The notes below the pieces were generated by a model. It saw only the letters and a program-made list of their open reading frames with translations. It searched no databases and was not told where the DNA came from. The position numbers and the translations under genes are program-made. Of a stretch of DNA of 64,000 nucleotides, positions 1 to 10,717 are shown piece after piece. Position 1 is the stretch's first letter, and the number at the start of each line of letters is the position of its first letter. This stretch comes from Lolium rigidum (lineage: Eukaryota > Streptophyta > Magnoliopsida > Poales > Poaceae). Location of the stretch: NCBI RefSeq assembly GCF_022539505.1, contig NC_061513.1:345541617-345605616 (forward strand). Direction: 5' to 3'.

Positions 1-482
1 GTGCCGGAGGCGATCTCCAGGATCCCCCGAGATGGGATCGGCGGCGACGGCGTCTCGCAAGGTTTTCCGTATCGTGGCTCTCGGTACTGGAAGTTTCGTC
101 ACGGAGGCTTTAAGTAGGCGAAAGGGCAAGTCGAGAGGCGGCACGGGGGGCCCACACCATAGGCCGGCGCGGCCAGGGTGGGGCCACCCCTAGGGTTTGG
201 CCACCCCGTGGCCCCTCTTAGTCTCGTCTTCGGTCTTCTCGGAAGCTTCGTGAGAAAATAGGCCTCCGGGCTTTTATTTCGTCCAATTCCGAGAATATTT
301 CTTTACTAGGATTTCTGAAACCAAAAACAGCGTGAAAACAAGAATCGGCACTTCGGCATCTTGTTAATAGGTTAGTTCCGTAAAATGCACGAATATGACA
401 TAAAGTGTGCATAAAACATGTAGATAACATCAATAATGTGGCATGGAACACAAGAAATTATCGATACGTTGGAGACGTATCA
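1..482 (-). repeat. 3' LTR of element A (partial)
   Basis: This is the first 482 bp of the LTR read on the minus strand, ending on the plus strand with gagacgtatca at 472-482. It matches 5078-5559 and the reverse complement of 7503-7984. The rest is beyond the window start. Confidence 0.85.
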
Positions 483-3080
483 GCATCCCCAAGCTTAGTT
501 CGCTTCGTCCCGAGCGGTGTAAAACGATAACAAAGATAATTTCTGGAGTGACATGCCATCATAAACTTGATCATACTATTTGTAAAGCATATGAAGTGAA
601 TGCAGCGATCAAAACAATGTGTATGACATGAGTAAACAAGTGAATCATAAAGCAAAGACTTTTCATGAATAGCACTTCAAGACAAGCATCAATAAGTCTT
701 GCATAAGAGTTAACTCATAAAGCAATAATTCAAAGTAAAGGTATTGAAGCAACACAAAAGAAGATTAAGTTTCAGCGGTTGCTTTCAACTTGTAACATGT
801 ATATCTCATGGATACTGTCAACATAGAGTAATATAATAAGTGCAATAAGCAAGTATGTAGGAATCAATGCACAGTTCACACAAGTGTTTGCTTTTTGAGG
901 TGGAGAGAAATAGGTGAACTGACTCAACATTGAAAGTAAAAGAATGGTCCTCATAGAGGAAAAGCATCGATTGCTATATTTGTGCTAGAGCTTTGATTTT
1001 GAAAACATGAAACAATTTTGTCAACGGTAGTAATAAAGCATATGCATCATGTAAATTATATCTTATAAGTTGCAAGCCTCATGCATAGTGTACTAATAGT
1101 GCTCGCACCTTGTCCTAATTAGCTTGGACTACCCGGATTATCACCGCAATACATATGCTTTAACCAAGTTTCACAAAGGGGTACCTCTATGCCGCTTCGT
1201 ACAAAGGTCTAAGGAGAAAGCTCGCATTTGGATTTCTCGCTTTTGATTATTCTCAACTTAGACATCCATACCGGGACAACATAGACAACGAGATAATGGA
1301 CTCCTCTTTTAATGCTTTAAGCATTTGACAACAATTAATTCTTTTCTCATTAGAGATTTTAGGATGTTTGTCCAAAACTGAAACTTCCACCATGAATCAT
1401 GGCTTTAGTTAGCGGCCCAATGTTCTTCTCTCACAATATGCATGCTCAAACCATTCAACTCAGTGTAGATCGCCCTTACTTCGTACAAGACGAACATGCA
1501 TAGCAACTCACATGAAATTCAACAATGAGTTGATGGCGTTCCCCGGTGAACATGGTTATCGCACAACAAGCAACTTAATAAGAGATAAAGTGCATAATTA
1601 CATATTCAATACCACAATAGTTTTTAAGCTATTTGTCCCATGAGCTATATATTGCAAAGGTGAATGATGGAATTTTAAAGGTAGCACTCAAGCAATTTAC
1701 TTTGGAATGGCGGGAAAATACCATGTAGTATAGGTAGGTATGGTGGACACAAATGGCATAGTAGTTGGCTCAAGTATTTTGGATGCATGAGAAGTATTCC
1801 CTCTCGATACAAGGTTTAGGCTAGCAAGGTTGTTTGAAACAAACACAAGTATGAACTAGTACAGCAAAACTTACATAAAAGACATATTACAAGCATTATA
1901 AGACTATACATCGTCTTCCTTGTTGTACAAACACCTTACTAGAAATTATCTAGACCTTAGAGAGACCAATTATGCAAACCAAATTTTAGCATGCTCTATG
2001 TATTCTTCACTAATAGGTGCAAACTAAATGATGCAAGAGCTTAAACATGAGCACAACAATTGCCAAGTATCACATTACCCAAGACATTTATAGCAATTAC
2101 TACATGTATCATTTTCCAATTCCAACCATATAACAATTTAACGAAGAGAAAACTTCGCCATGAATATTATGAGCTAAGAACACATGTGTTCATACGAACC
2201 AGCGGAGCGTGTCTCTCTCCCACACAAGCATGATGTAATCCAATTTATTCAAACAAAAACAAAAACAAAAGCACACGGACGCTCCAAGTAAAGCACATAA
2301 GATGTGGCCGAATAAAAATATAGTTTCGGGGAGGAACCTGATAATTTGTCGATGAAGAAGGGGATGCCTTGGGCATCCCCAAGCTTAAACGCTTGAGTCT
2401 TCTTGATATATGCAGGGGTGAACCACCGGGTGCATCCCCAAGCTTAGAGCTTTCACTCTCCTTGATCATAGTATATCATCCTCCTCTCTTGACCCTTGAA
2501 AACTTCCTCCATACCAAACTCGAAACAACTCGTTAGAGGGTTAGTGGACAATAAAAATTCACATGTTCAGAGGTGACACAATCATTCTTAACACTTCTGG
2601 ACATTGCATAAAGCTACTGGACATTAATGGATCAAAGAAATTCATCCAACATAGCAAAAGAGGCAATGCGAAATAAAAGGCAGAATCTGTCAAAACAGAA
2701 CAGTCCGTAAAGATGGATTTTATTAGGCCACCAGACCTGCTCAAACGAAAATGCTCAAATTGAATGAAAGTTGCGTACATATCTGAGGATCATGCTCGTA
2801 AATTGGCATAATTTTCTGAGCTTCCTGCAGGGCAGTGGGCTCAGATTCGTGACAGCAAAGAAATCTGGAACTGCGCAGTAATCCAAATCTAGTACTTACT
2901 TTTCTATCAACGGCTTAACTTGGCACAACAAAACTCAAAACTAAGATAAGGAGAGGTTGCTACAGTAGTAAACAACTTCCAAGACACAAATATAAAAACA
3001 AAGTGCTGTAGGTAAAAACATGGGTTGTCTCCCATAAGCGCTTTTCTTAACGCCTTTCAGCTAGGCGCAGAAAGTGTGTA
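483..3080 (-). other. Long 3' noncoding region of element A
   Basis: About 2.6 kb between the last ORF and the 3' LTR. No coding potential was recognised. It is colinear with the noncoding 3' regions of C (12828-15431) and H (23337-25927), sharing the 'gcatccccaagctt' blocks near 2373 and 2427 and the conserved block at 3021-3083. It is therefore a family-specific untranslated region, not random filler. Confidence 0.65.
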
Positions 3081-3083
3081 TCA
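3021..3083 (-). repeat. Conserved post-coding block, copy in element A
   Basis: On the minus strand it reads tgatacacactttctgcgcc, then tagctgaaaggcgttaagaa, then aagcgcttatgggagacaac. The same block follows the last ORF in C (12825-12889) and H (25866-25930). It includes a CGCC/GGCG stem. Its function is unknown. Confidence 0.7.
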
Positions 3084-3725
3084 AGTATTATCGAAGGGTG
3101 GTGCATTCTCAGCGAGGTGTGGAGTTTTCTCAACTAGGCATATTATATTAGATACATAAGTTTTAGCATCTCCCTTTTCATTAGTCTTAGGTGTGCTACT
3201 CTCATCAAACAAATTTTCAGGAACAAGCCAAGCATAATTATTTTCTAGTGCATCATTCATAGCTAGGAGCTTGCATGGTATTGGTGCTTTGATCTCCCCA
3301 CCATCATCAATATTATTAGTGTATCTTATTCTATCCATATCCATCTTTTCAAGGAGACTAGCAAAATTAGTAGGAGAACCAAGCATATTAAATTTAGCAA
3401 AGACCTTTCTAGCTTCTCTTGCTAGACCACCAAATTCTCTAAGAAGGGTTTCTAAAACAAAATCTTTCTTTTCCCCTTCTTCCATATCACCAAGTGTAAG
3501 AAACATGTGTTGGATTATAGGATTTAGATTAACAAATTTAGTTTCCAACAAGCGAACTAAAGCAGCAGCAGCAATTTCATAAGTGGGAGCAAGTTCTACC
3601 AAGTGTCTATCTTCAAAATCTTCAACGGTACTAACATGGGTGAAAAATTCTTCTATATTATTTCTCCCAACTATAGACCCACGTCCTACCGGTATGTTCT
3701 TTGTGGTAAAATTAAAAGGAAACAT
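3081..3725 (-). CDS. Uncharacterised 214-aa ORF of element A
   Basis: An uninterrupted ORF of 214 codons starts at the ATG at 3725, about 0.2 kb inside the primer-binding site, and stops just before the conserved post-coding block at 3021-3083. I do not recognise a domain. It is mainly helical and charged, with an acidic stretch (DMEEGEKKDFVLE) near residue 86, no CCHC knuckle and no D-[ST]-G protease motif. Its last residues (FDNT, stop) resemble the tails of the H and C polyproteins (LDNT, LDHT), so the 3' junction is shared although the body differs. It could be a diverged gag-like protein or a foreign cassette. Intactness suggests recent activity or selection. Confidence 0.6.
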   Translation of the reverse strand: MFPFNFTTKNIPVGRGSIVGRNNIEEFFTHVSTVEDFEDRHLVELAPTYEIAAAALVRLLETKFVNLNPIIQHMFLTLGDMEEGEKKDFVLETLLREFGGLAREARKVFAKFNMLGSPTNFASLLEKMDMDRIRYTNNIDDGGEIKAPIPCKLLAMNDALENNYAWLVPENLFDESSTPKTNEKGDAKTYVSNIICLVEKTPHLAENAPPFDNT

Positions 3726-3930
3726 GATGAAATAAGTAAAGTAAATGCTAGTAACTAATTTTTTTGTGTTTTTGATATGGCAAACAAGACAGTAAATAAA
3801 GTAAAACTAGCAACTAATTTTTTTGTATTTTGATTTAGTGCAGCAAACAAAGTAGTAAATAAAATAAAGCAAGACAAAAACAAAGTAAAGAGATTGAGAA
3901 GTGGAGACTCCCTTGCAGCGTGTCTTGATC

Positions 3931-3948
3931 TCCCGGCAACGGCGCCGT
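3931..3948 (-). other. Primer-binding site of element A (tRNA-Asp type)
   Basis: The minus strand reads cggcgccgttgccggga, 11 bases after the LTR end. This complements the 3' end of plant tRNA-Asp (CCCCGGCAACGGCGCCA), the primer known for Athila-lineage elements. Confidence 0.75.
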
Positions 3949-3958
3949 AAAAAGAGCT

Positions 3959-5559
3959 TGATGGCGTGTATTTCACACGTTCGTTGGGCAACCCCAAGAG
4001 GAAGGTATGATGCGCACAGCAGCAAGTTTTCCCTCGTGAAAGAAACCAAGGTTTATCGAACCAGGAGGAGCCAAGAAGCACGTTGAAGGTTGATGGCGGC
4101 GGGACGTAGTGCGGCGCAACACCGTAGATTCCGGCGCCAACGTGGAACCCGCACAACACAACCAAAGTACTTTGCCCCAACGAAACAGAGTGAGGTTGTC
4201 AATCTCACCGGCTTGCTGCAACAAAGGATTAACCGTATTGTGTGGAAGATGATTGTTTGCAGAGAAAACAGTAAAAACAAGTATTGCAGTAGATTGTATT
4301 TCAGTAAAGAGAATTGGACCGGGGTCCACAGTTCACTAGAGGTGTCTCTCCCATAAGACGAACAGCATGTTGGGTGAACAAATTGCAGTTGGGCAATTGA
4401 CAAATAAAGAGAGCATGACAATGCACATACATATCATGATGAGTATAGTGAGATTTAATTGGGCATTACGACAAAGTACATAGACCGCCATCCAACTGCA
4501 TCTATGCCTAAAAAGTCCACCTTCAGAGTTATCATCCGAACCCCTCCAGTATTAAGTTGCAAAGCAACAGACAATTGCATTAAGTATGGTGCGTAATGTA
4601 ATCAACAACTACATCCTTAGACATAGCATCAATGTTTTATCCCTAGTGGCAACAAGACAACACAACCTTAGAACTTTCTGTCATCGTCCCAGTGTCAATG
4701 CGAGCATGAACCCACTATCGAGCATAAGTACTCCCTCTTGGAGTTAAAAGCATCTACTTGGCCGGAGCATCTACTAATAACGGAGAGCATGCAAGATCAT
4801 AAACAACACATAAGCATAACTTTGATAATCAACATAACAAGTATTCTCTATTCATCGGATCCCAACAAACGCAACATATAGAATTACATATAGATGATCT
4901 TGATCATGATAGGCAGCTCACAAGATCCGACAATGATAGCACAATGGGGAGAAGACAACCATCTAGCTACTGCTATGGACCCATAGTCCAGGGGTAGGCT
5001 ACTCACTCATCACTCCGGAGGCGACCATGGCGGTGTAGAGTCCTCCGGGAGATGATTCCCCTCTCCGGCAGGGTGCCGGAGGCGATCTCCGTGGATCCCC
5101 CGAGATGGGATCGGCGGCGACGGCGTCTCAGTAAGGTTTTCCGTATCGTGGCTCTCGGTACTGGAAGTTTCGTCACGGAGGCTTTAAGTAGGCGGAAGGG
5201 CAAGTCGAGAGGCGGCACGGGGGGCCCACACCATAGGCCGGCGCGGCCAGGGGTGGGGCCGCGCCGCCCTAGGGTTTGGCCACCCCGTGGCCCCTCTTCG
5301 TCTCGTCTTCGGTCTTCCGGAAGCTTCGTGAGAAAATAGGCCTCCGGGCTTTTATTTCGTCCAATTCCGAGAATATTTCTTTACTAGGATTTCGAAACCA
5401 AAAACAGCAGAAAACAAAGAATTGGCACTTCGGCATCTTGTTAATAGGTTAGTTCCAGAAAATGCACGAATATGACATAAAGTGTGCATAAAACATGTAG
5501 ATAACATCAATAATGTGGCATGGAACACAAGAAATTATCGATACGTTGGAGACGTATCA
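3959..5559 (-). repeat. 5' LTR of element A (1601 bp)
   Basis: It runs from tgatggcgtgta at the left to gacgtatca at the right, read in reverse as TGATACGTC...CCATCA. It is almost the same length as the B LTR (1599 bp) and lies in inverted orientation to it. Confidence 0.9.
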
Positions 5560-5599
5560 GACGCTGAACCCTTCGCTTCTGGGAACGGCTGGGCCCATC

Positions 5600-6687
5600 A
5601 GGGCACCACCTTGGCCGATGATACCTGTCTTCTTCATCATCGTCCTCTAGTTCCTCGAGATCTTCCACCCGAGCAGACTCAGCACGCTTGTTCCGAGGCG
5701 GGAGAGGCCCTAGACGTCTGAACACGGACACGTTAGCTGCATCCTTCCTCTCCTGTTTGCATTCTGGGCAGTTGCCGATTGTTGGCAATCGGCTCATTCC
5801 TGAATCCCAGCAGTGTCTGAAGAAGGGGCAGTCCCAGTGCCTATCCACGTCGTCTTGCTCCCTCGACTTTTCCTTGGCGTGGTGCTCGTATCGCTCCTCG
5901 TCGTGATCATGCCGACGACGTCTCCTCGTCGTCCCTAGCCGGACGATCTTTTTCATCATCGTCGCCGTATCGCCGGCGTTGGTCATACCGACTCACATAC
6001 TTGTTGAGGAGGTGATCGGAGAGAGGTCGTTGATATCTTATGTTCTTCACTTCTCCCTCTCGTGACGTAGCGCTTGCCGTCTTGGCGGAGCCGATCGCGT
6101 GGAGCGGCTTCCTCTGTGTCTTTGCTATGAGAGCAGCTGCCCTCATCTCCGTCCTTACCAGAGTGGTGTCCGGGTCCTACCATGTTGATATTGCATGAGA
6201 AATCTGGCTGGCACCCTTCATGGTAAGTATACTCCACCGTGTTAACGGCGTATGCCGGTGAACTCGGCACTTCCGGCGCTGCTGATGCGCATGGCAACGG
6301 TGGACGGGACTGGATTGGTATTTCTCCTTTGTAAGTCCCCAGAGCTGGTCCCGACGGAGAATACCGATGGCTCATGATTTCCTGGATCACGCGCGGAGCG
6401 ACACGCTCTAAAGTGTTCACCGAGGCTCTCAGAGTGGCGGTGCAGCGAATGAGCCACCATGTAGTTGATCTCCTGACGCAGCGACCTGGTGCGTTCTTCT
6501 GACGGAGCGGACAGGTCCACTCCATCGAGTGCGCCTTCAGGTGAGAACCCCTTCCACCTGACGCCATGGGAGCGGGTTCGTGGAAAGAGCCGATGAGTTC
6601 GGCTTCGAGGACTGCCTTGATCTCGTCATGCTTCTTCTTGAGCTCGTCAGTCAGATCCTCGTACTTGACCGGAGTGCTTTCCGCCAT
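5600..6687 (-). pseudogene. Gag pseudogene of element D
   Basis: The start codon at 6687 gives MAESTPVKYEDLTDELKKK, the usual start of this Gypsy gag. The N-terminal part (to about 6300) shows frame changes around the 'TPSEERTR..LRQEINYMVAH' region. The C-terminal part at about 5600-5850 carries a cysteine-rich CPFFRHCW...NCPEC motif followed by WCPDGPSRSQKRRVQRL, typical of the gag end. The central retrotransposon-gag domain is missing, so there is an internal deletion as well as frameshifts. No pol follows before the A junction. Confidence 0.7.
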
Positions 6688-6748
6688 CTCGGATGTAGAT
6701 GGCGATGGGGTGGATGTCGAAGATTGTCCCACCGGGCGTGCCAGAATG

Positions 6749-7502
6749 TGTTGCGGTCAGAAACCCACCGGCGGGCAGCGACTGGCAACACCGTAGAGCC
6801 GGGAACAACTAGGGCTGCGGTTGGCCCCAGTCCCTCAGAGCGACGGCCCGCAAAGCCTCCTGGTCACACGTCCGATGCTGTCGCAAGGGCGTGCCACCTT
6901 ACCTATACCTGGTCAGGAAGGTGTTGGATGATGCCTCGCTTAGTTTCCTGCATGGCATACACGTAAACGTTAAATACGAGCCTCGATCGGCTCTCAGGTT
7001 ACCCTGTGAATCGGCTCAAAGAGCCGATCCACCCATGATTCGTACGAGGTGTCCGAATATATGGTGGTACTGCTTGATCAAGATAAAGCTAATGCAATCT
7101 ACGACGATTTAGGGTTTTCACCGCATAATCGGATCATCCTACTCACGACTGGGCCTCGCGCTCGCGTACGGTGATCGTAAGCCGATCCTAGACAGGGCCT
7201 AAAAACCAACACGAGGTTGATCCCCGGAACATCCCGTCTAGGGCTAGCAAACTACACCCTACACGCCGCCGGATCCTCCAACCCTTTGTAAGGCCTAACT
7301 ATTGCGGATGTTAAACTAATCCTTGAAGAACAAGGAGCAACCGTAACAGATCGGATCTACTAAACTATGATCAAGCGGGGTGCCGCCCCTACACCTGAGA
7401 TAGGTGTAAGGGCGGCTAGATGTATAAGGGTTGCACTACGACAGCATATGATACGAAGAACAATGCTAACCCTAACACATCTAAGATAACTACGTTGCTC
7501 GC
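6749..7502 (-). repeat. Partial 5' LTR of element D
   Basis: This is 754 bp matching the 3' two thirds of the E LTR (45580-46331). It contains a 35-nt hairpin at 7382-7416. It is interrupted by element B at 7503. Confidence 0.75.
7382..7416 (-). repeat. Hairpin 3 of the E/D LTR leader, copy in D
   Basis: Arms are gccgccc-t-tacacc and ggtgta-g-gggcggc on the minus strand with a tatctca loop. In E the arms read cacacc and ggtgtg, so a C-G pair is replaced by a T-A pair. Confidence 0.7.
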
Positions 7503-9101
7503 TGATACGTCTCCAACGTATCGATAATTTCTTGTGTTCCATGCCACATTATTGATGTTATCTACATGTTTTATGCACACTTTATATCATATTCGTGCAT
7601 TTTCTGGAACTAACCTATTAACAAGATGCCGAAGTGCCGATTGCCGTTTTCTCGCTGTTTTTGGTTTCAGAAATCCTAGTAAAGAAATATTCTCGGAATT
7701 GGACGAAATAAAAGCCCGGAGGCCTATTTTCTCACGAAGCTTCCGTAAGTCCGAAGGAGAGACGAAGAGGGGCCACGGGGTGGCCAAACCCTAGGGCGGC
7801 GCGGCCCCCCCTTGGCCGCGCGGCCCCGTGGTGTGGGCCCCCGTGCCGCCTCTCGACTTGCCCTTCCGCCTACAAATAGCCTCCGTGACGAAACCCCCGG
7901 TACCGAGAGCCACGATACGGAAAACATTACCGAGACGCCGTCGCCGCCGATCCCATCTCGGGGGATCCCGGAGATCGCCTCCGGCACCCCGCCGGAGAGG
8001 GGAATCATCTCCCGGAGGACTCTACACCGCCATGGTCGCCTCCGGAGTGATGAGTGAGTAGTCTACCCCTGGACTATGGGTCCATAGCAGTAGCTAGATG
8101 GTTGTCTTCTCCCCATTGTGCTATCATTGTCGGATCTTGTGAGCTGCCTATCATGATCAAGATCATCTATATGTAATTCTATATGTTGCGTTTGTTGGGA
8201 TCCGATGAATAGAGAATACTTGTTATGTTGATTATCAAAGTTATGCTTATGTGTTGTTTATGATCTTGCATGCTCTCCGTTATTAGTAGATGCTCTGGCC
8301 AAGTAGATGCTTTTAACTCCAAGAGGGAGTACTTATGCTCGATAGTGGGTTCATGCCCGCATTGACACCGGGACAAGGATGTAAAGTTCTAAGGTTGTGT
8401 TGTGCCGTTGCCACTAGGGATAAAACATTGATGCTATGTCTAAGGATGTAGTTGTTGATTACATTACGCACCATACTTAATGCAATTGTCTCGTTGCTTG
8501 CAACTTAATACCGGAGGGGGTTCGGATGATAACCTCGAAGGTGGACTTTTTAGGCATAGATGCGCTTGGATGGCGGTCTATGTACTTTGTCGTAATGCCC
8601 AATTAAATCTCACTATACTCATCATGATATGTATGTGCATTGTCATGCTCTCTTTATTTGTCAATTGCCCAACCGTAATTTGTTCACCCAACATGCTGTT
8701 CGTCTTATGGGAGAGACACCTCTAGTGAACCTGTGGACCCCGGTCCAATTCTCTTTACTCGAAATACAATCTACTGCAATACTTGTTTCTACTGTTTTCT
8801 CTGCAAACAATCATCTTCCACACAATACGGTTAATCCTTTGTTACAGCAAGCCGGTGAGATTGACAACCTCACTGTTTCGTTGGGGCAAAGTAGCTTGGT
8901 TGTGTTGTGCAGGTTCCACGTTGGCGCCGGAATCTCTGGTGTTGCGCCGCACTACATCCCGCCGCCATCAACCTTCAACGTGCTTCTTGGCTCCTCCTGG
9001 TTCGATAAACCTTGGTTTCTTTCCGAGGGAAAACTTGCTGCTGTGCTCATCATACCTTCCTCTTGGGGTTGCCCAACGAACGTGTGAAATACACGCCATC
9101 A
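7503..9101 (+). repeat. 5' LTR of element B (1599 bp)
   Basis: It starts TGATACGTCTCCAACG and ends ACACGCCATCA. It is the same subfamily as A and is distinguished from C, H and I, which start TGATACGTCCCAAACG. Confidence 0.9.
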
Positions 9102-9112
9102 AGCATATTTTC

Positions 9113-9130
9113 CGGCGCCGTTGCCGGGGA
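9113..9130 (+). other. Primer-binding site of element B
   Basis: The sequence cggcgccgttgccgggga complements the tRNA-Asp 3' end and lies 11 bases after the LTR. Confidence 0.75.
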
Positions 9131-9395
9131 GATCAAGACACGCCGCAAGGGGAGTCTCCACTTCTCAATCTCTTTACTTTGTTTTTGTCTTGCTTTATTT
9201 TATTTACTACTTTGTTTGCTGCACTAAATCAAAATACAAAAAAATTAGTTGCTAGTTTTACTTTATTTGCTATCTTGTTTGCTATATCGAAAACACAAAA
9301 AAATTAGTTTACTTGCATTTACTTTATCTAGTTTGCTTTATTGTCTTGCACTCTATATTAAAAATACAAAAAAAAATTTAGTTACTTTTGTTACC

Positions 9396-9708
9396 ATGTC
9401 TAGCTCTGAACCTGTTATTTCTTCGCCTGAAGAATTAGTCTTCACTTTTAAACAAGGGGATGAGGAGAGTTTTAAGGATGCTTGGTCTAGAATTTTTACT
9501 TCTTATCGTGAAACCGAACCTCAAATGACTCTAAGTTTGCTCCTTAGTAATTTTTATTTTGGTCTTATGGTTCGCTATAGATATGCTTTGGATACTTTAG
9601 TGGGAGGAGATTTCCTTCATTGCAATGGGGATCAAGCTTTTAATGCCATAAAGAAGTTGGTTGCATCATATGATTCAGCTAATAACTTTGATTCAGTCCT
9701 CGATAGCA
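9396..9708 (+). CDS. Gag-like ORF of element B, truncated by the gap
   Basis: The ATG at 9396 opens an ORF that begins MSSSEPVISSPEELVFTFK and continues 104 codons to the N run. It is homologous to the H ORF at 26310-26765 (shared FTFKQG, EESFK, AWSRIF, TLSLLL, GGDFLHC, DQAFNAIKKLV). This N-terminal module is found in Athila-type elements but I cannot assign it a named domain. It is different from the 214-aa ORF of A, although A and B share the same LTR subfamily. The 3' end and any protease are unknown. Confidence 0.6.
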
Positions 9709-9808
9709 NNNNNNNNNNNNNNNNNNNNNNNNNNNNNNNNNNNNNNNNNNNNNNNNNNNNNNNNNNNNNNNNNNNNNNNNNNNNNNNNNNNNNNNNNNNN
9801 NNNNNNNN
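9709..9808. other. Assembly gap (100 N)
   Basis: Exactly 100 N, a conventional placeholder. Left is the ORF of B; right is the middle of the 5' LTR of C. The gap must hide at least about 940 bp of the C LTR, about 340 bp of the left LTR of Copia element G, and the rest of B. Confidence 0.95.
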
Positions 9809-10462
9809 ATATTTGTGTTGATTACATTACGCACCATACTTAATGCAATTGTACGTTGTTTACAACTTAATACTGGAAGGGGTTCGGATGATAACCTGAA
9901 GGTGGACTTTTTAGGCATAGATGCATCGTTGGATAGCGGTCTATGTACTTTGTCGTAATGCCTCGATTAAATCTCATAGTAATCATCATGATATACGTAT
10001 GTGCATTGTTATGCCTTCTTTATTTGTCAATTGCCCAACTGTAATTTGTTCACCCAACATCTGCTATCTTATGGGAGAGACACCACTAGTGAACTGTGGA
10101 CCCCAGTCCTATTCTTTACATCTGAAATACAAACTGCTGCAATTGTTCTTTACTGTTCTTTGCAAACAACCATCATCATCCACACTATACATCTAATCCT
10201 TTGTTTACAGCAAGCCGGTGAGATTGACAACCTCGTTGTTACGTTGGGGCAAAGTTATGTGATTGTGTTGTGCAGGTTCCACGTTGGCGCCGGAATCCCT
10301 GGTGTTGCGCCGCACTACACTCCTCCGCCATCAACCTTCAACGTGCTTCTTGGCTCCTCCTGGTTCGATAAACCTTGGTTTCTTTCTGAGGGAAAACTTG
10401 CTACTGTGCGCATCACACCTTCCTCTTGGGGTTCCCAACGGACGTGTCAACTACATGCATCA
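9809..10462 (+). repeat. 5' LTR of element C (last 654 bp)
   Basis: Matches 16374-17029. It ends at catca (10462) just before the primer-binding site. The first ~940 bp are missing in the gap. Confidence 0.85.
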
Positions 10463-10472
10463 AGCATTTTTT

Positions 10473-10490
10473 CTGGCGCCGTTGCCGGGG
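10473..10490 (+). other. Primer-binding site of element C
   Basis: The sequence tggcgccgttgccggggg complements plant tRNA-Asp. Confidence 0.7.
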
Positions 10491-10717
10491 GATCAAGACA
10501 CGCCTGCAAGGGAGTCTCCACTTCCAATCTCTTTACTTTGTTTTTGTCTTGCTTTGTTTTACTTTATTTACTACTTTGTTTGCTGCATTATATCAAAACA
10601 CAAAAAAATTAGATGCTAGCTTTACTTTATTTACTGTCTTGTTCTCTATATTAAAAACACAAAAAATTAGTTACTTGCATTTACTTTATTTAGTTTGCTT
10701 TATTTACTACTGCTAAA

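Larger units (their letters stand above)
1..5559 (-). mobile_element. Element A: non-autonomous Athila-lineage Gypsy LTR retrotransposon (Sabrina-like), left end cut by window
   Basis: Reading the minus strand, the 5' LTR lies at 3959-5559, the internal region at 483-3958 and the start of the 3' LTR at 1-482. The LTR begins TGATACGTCTCC and ends CCATCA, giving TGAT/ATCA inverted ends. A primer-binding site and a purine tract (aagcttggggatgc type, next to position 483) are in the correct places. The internal region has one 214-codon ORF and no recognisable protease, reverse transcriptase or integrase, so the element would need enzymes in trans. The base run after the right end is gacgc (5560-5564); the matching target duplication is outside the window. 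The Sabrina-like name is from memory. Confidence 0.85.
5560..7502 (-). mobile_element. Element D: remnant of a Gypsy element related to E (gag plus part of 5' LTR)
   Basis: Minus strand. The 3' part of a 5' LTR (6749-7502) is followed by an LTR/internal junction (agaatg/tgttgcgg on plus) and a gag remnant. LTR and gag are clearly related to element E: for example the D gag starts MAESTPVKYEDL and the E gag starts MADGTPVTYEEL. The left end is cut at 5559/5560 by A and the right end at 7502/7503 by B, so D is older than both. Confidence 0.75.
7503..9708 (+). mobile_element. Element B: Athila-lineage LTR retrotransposon, 3' part lost in assembly gap
   Basis: Complete 5' LTR (7503-9101), primer-binding site (9113-9130) and the start of an ORF (9396). 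The sequence then enters 100 N. The bases left of the LTR are ctcgc (7498-7502). It lies head to head with A, so the two LTRs form a 1.6 kb inverted repeat around D. Confidence 0.85.

Noticed and set aside
7534..7794. Open frames inside the Athila-type LTRs (several copies, about 80-180 codons)
   Set aside because: They recur in all LTR copies in both strands, come from GC-rich LTR sequence and show no domain. They are not genes.
9809..10462. Reading B and C as one element spanning 7503-17029
   Set aside because: The sequence after the gap is an LTR of the other subfamily with its own primer-binding site and gag, so two elements are needed.
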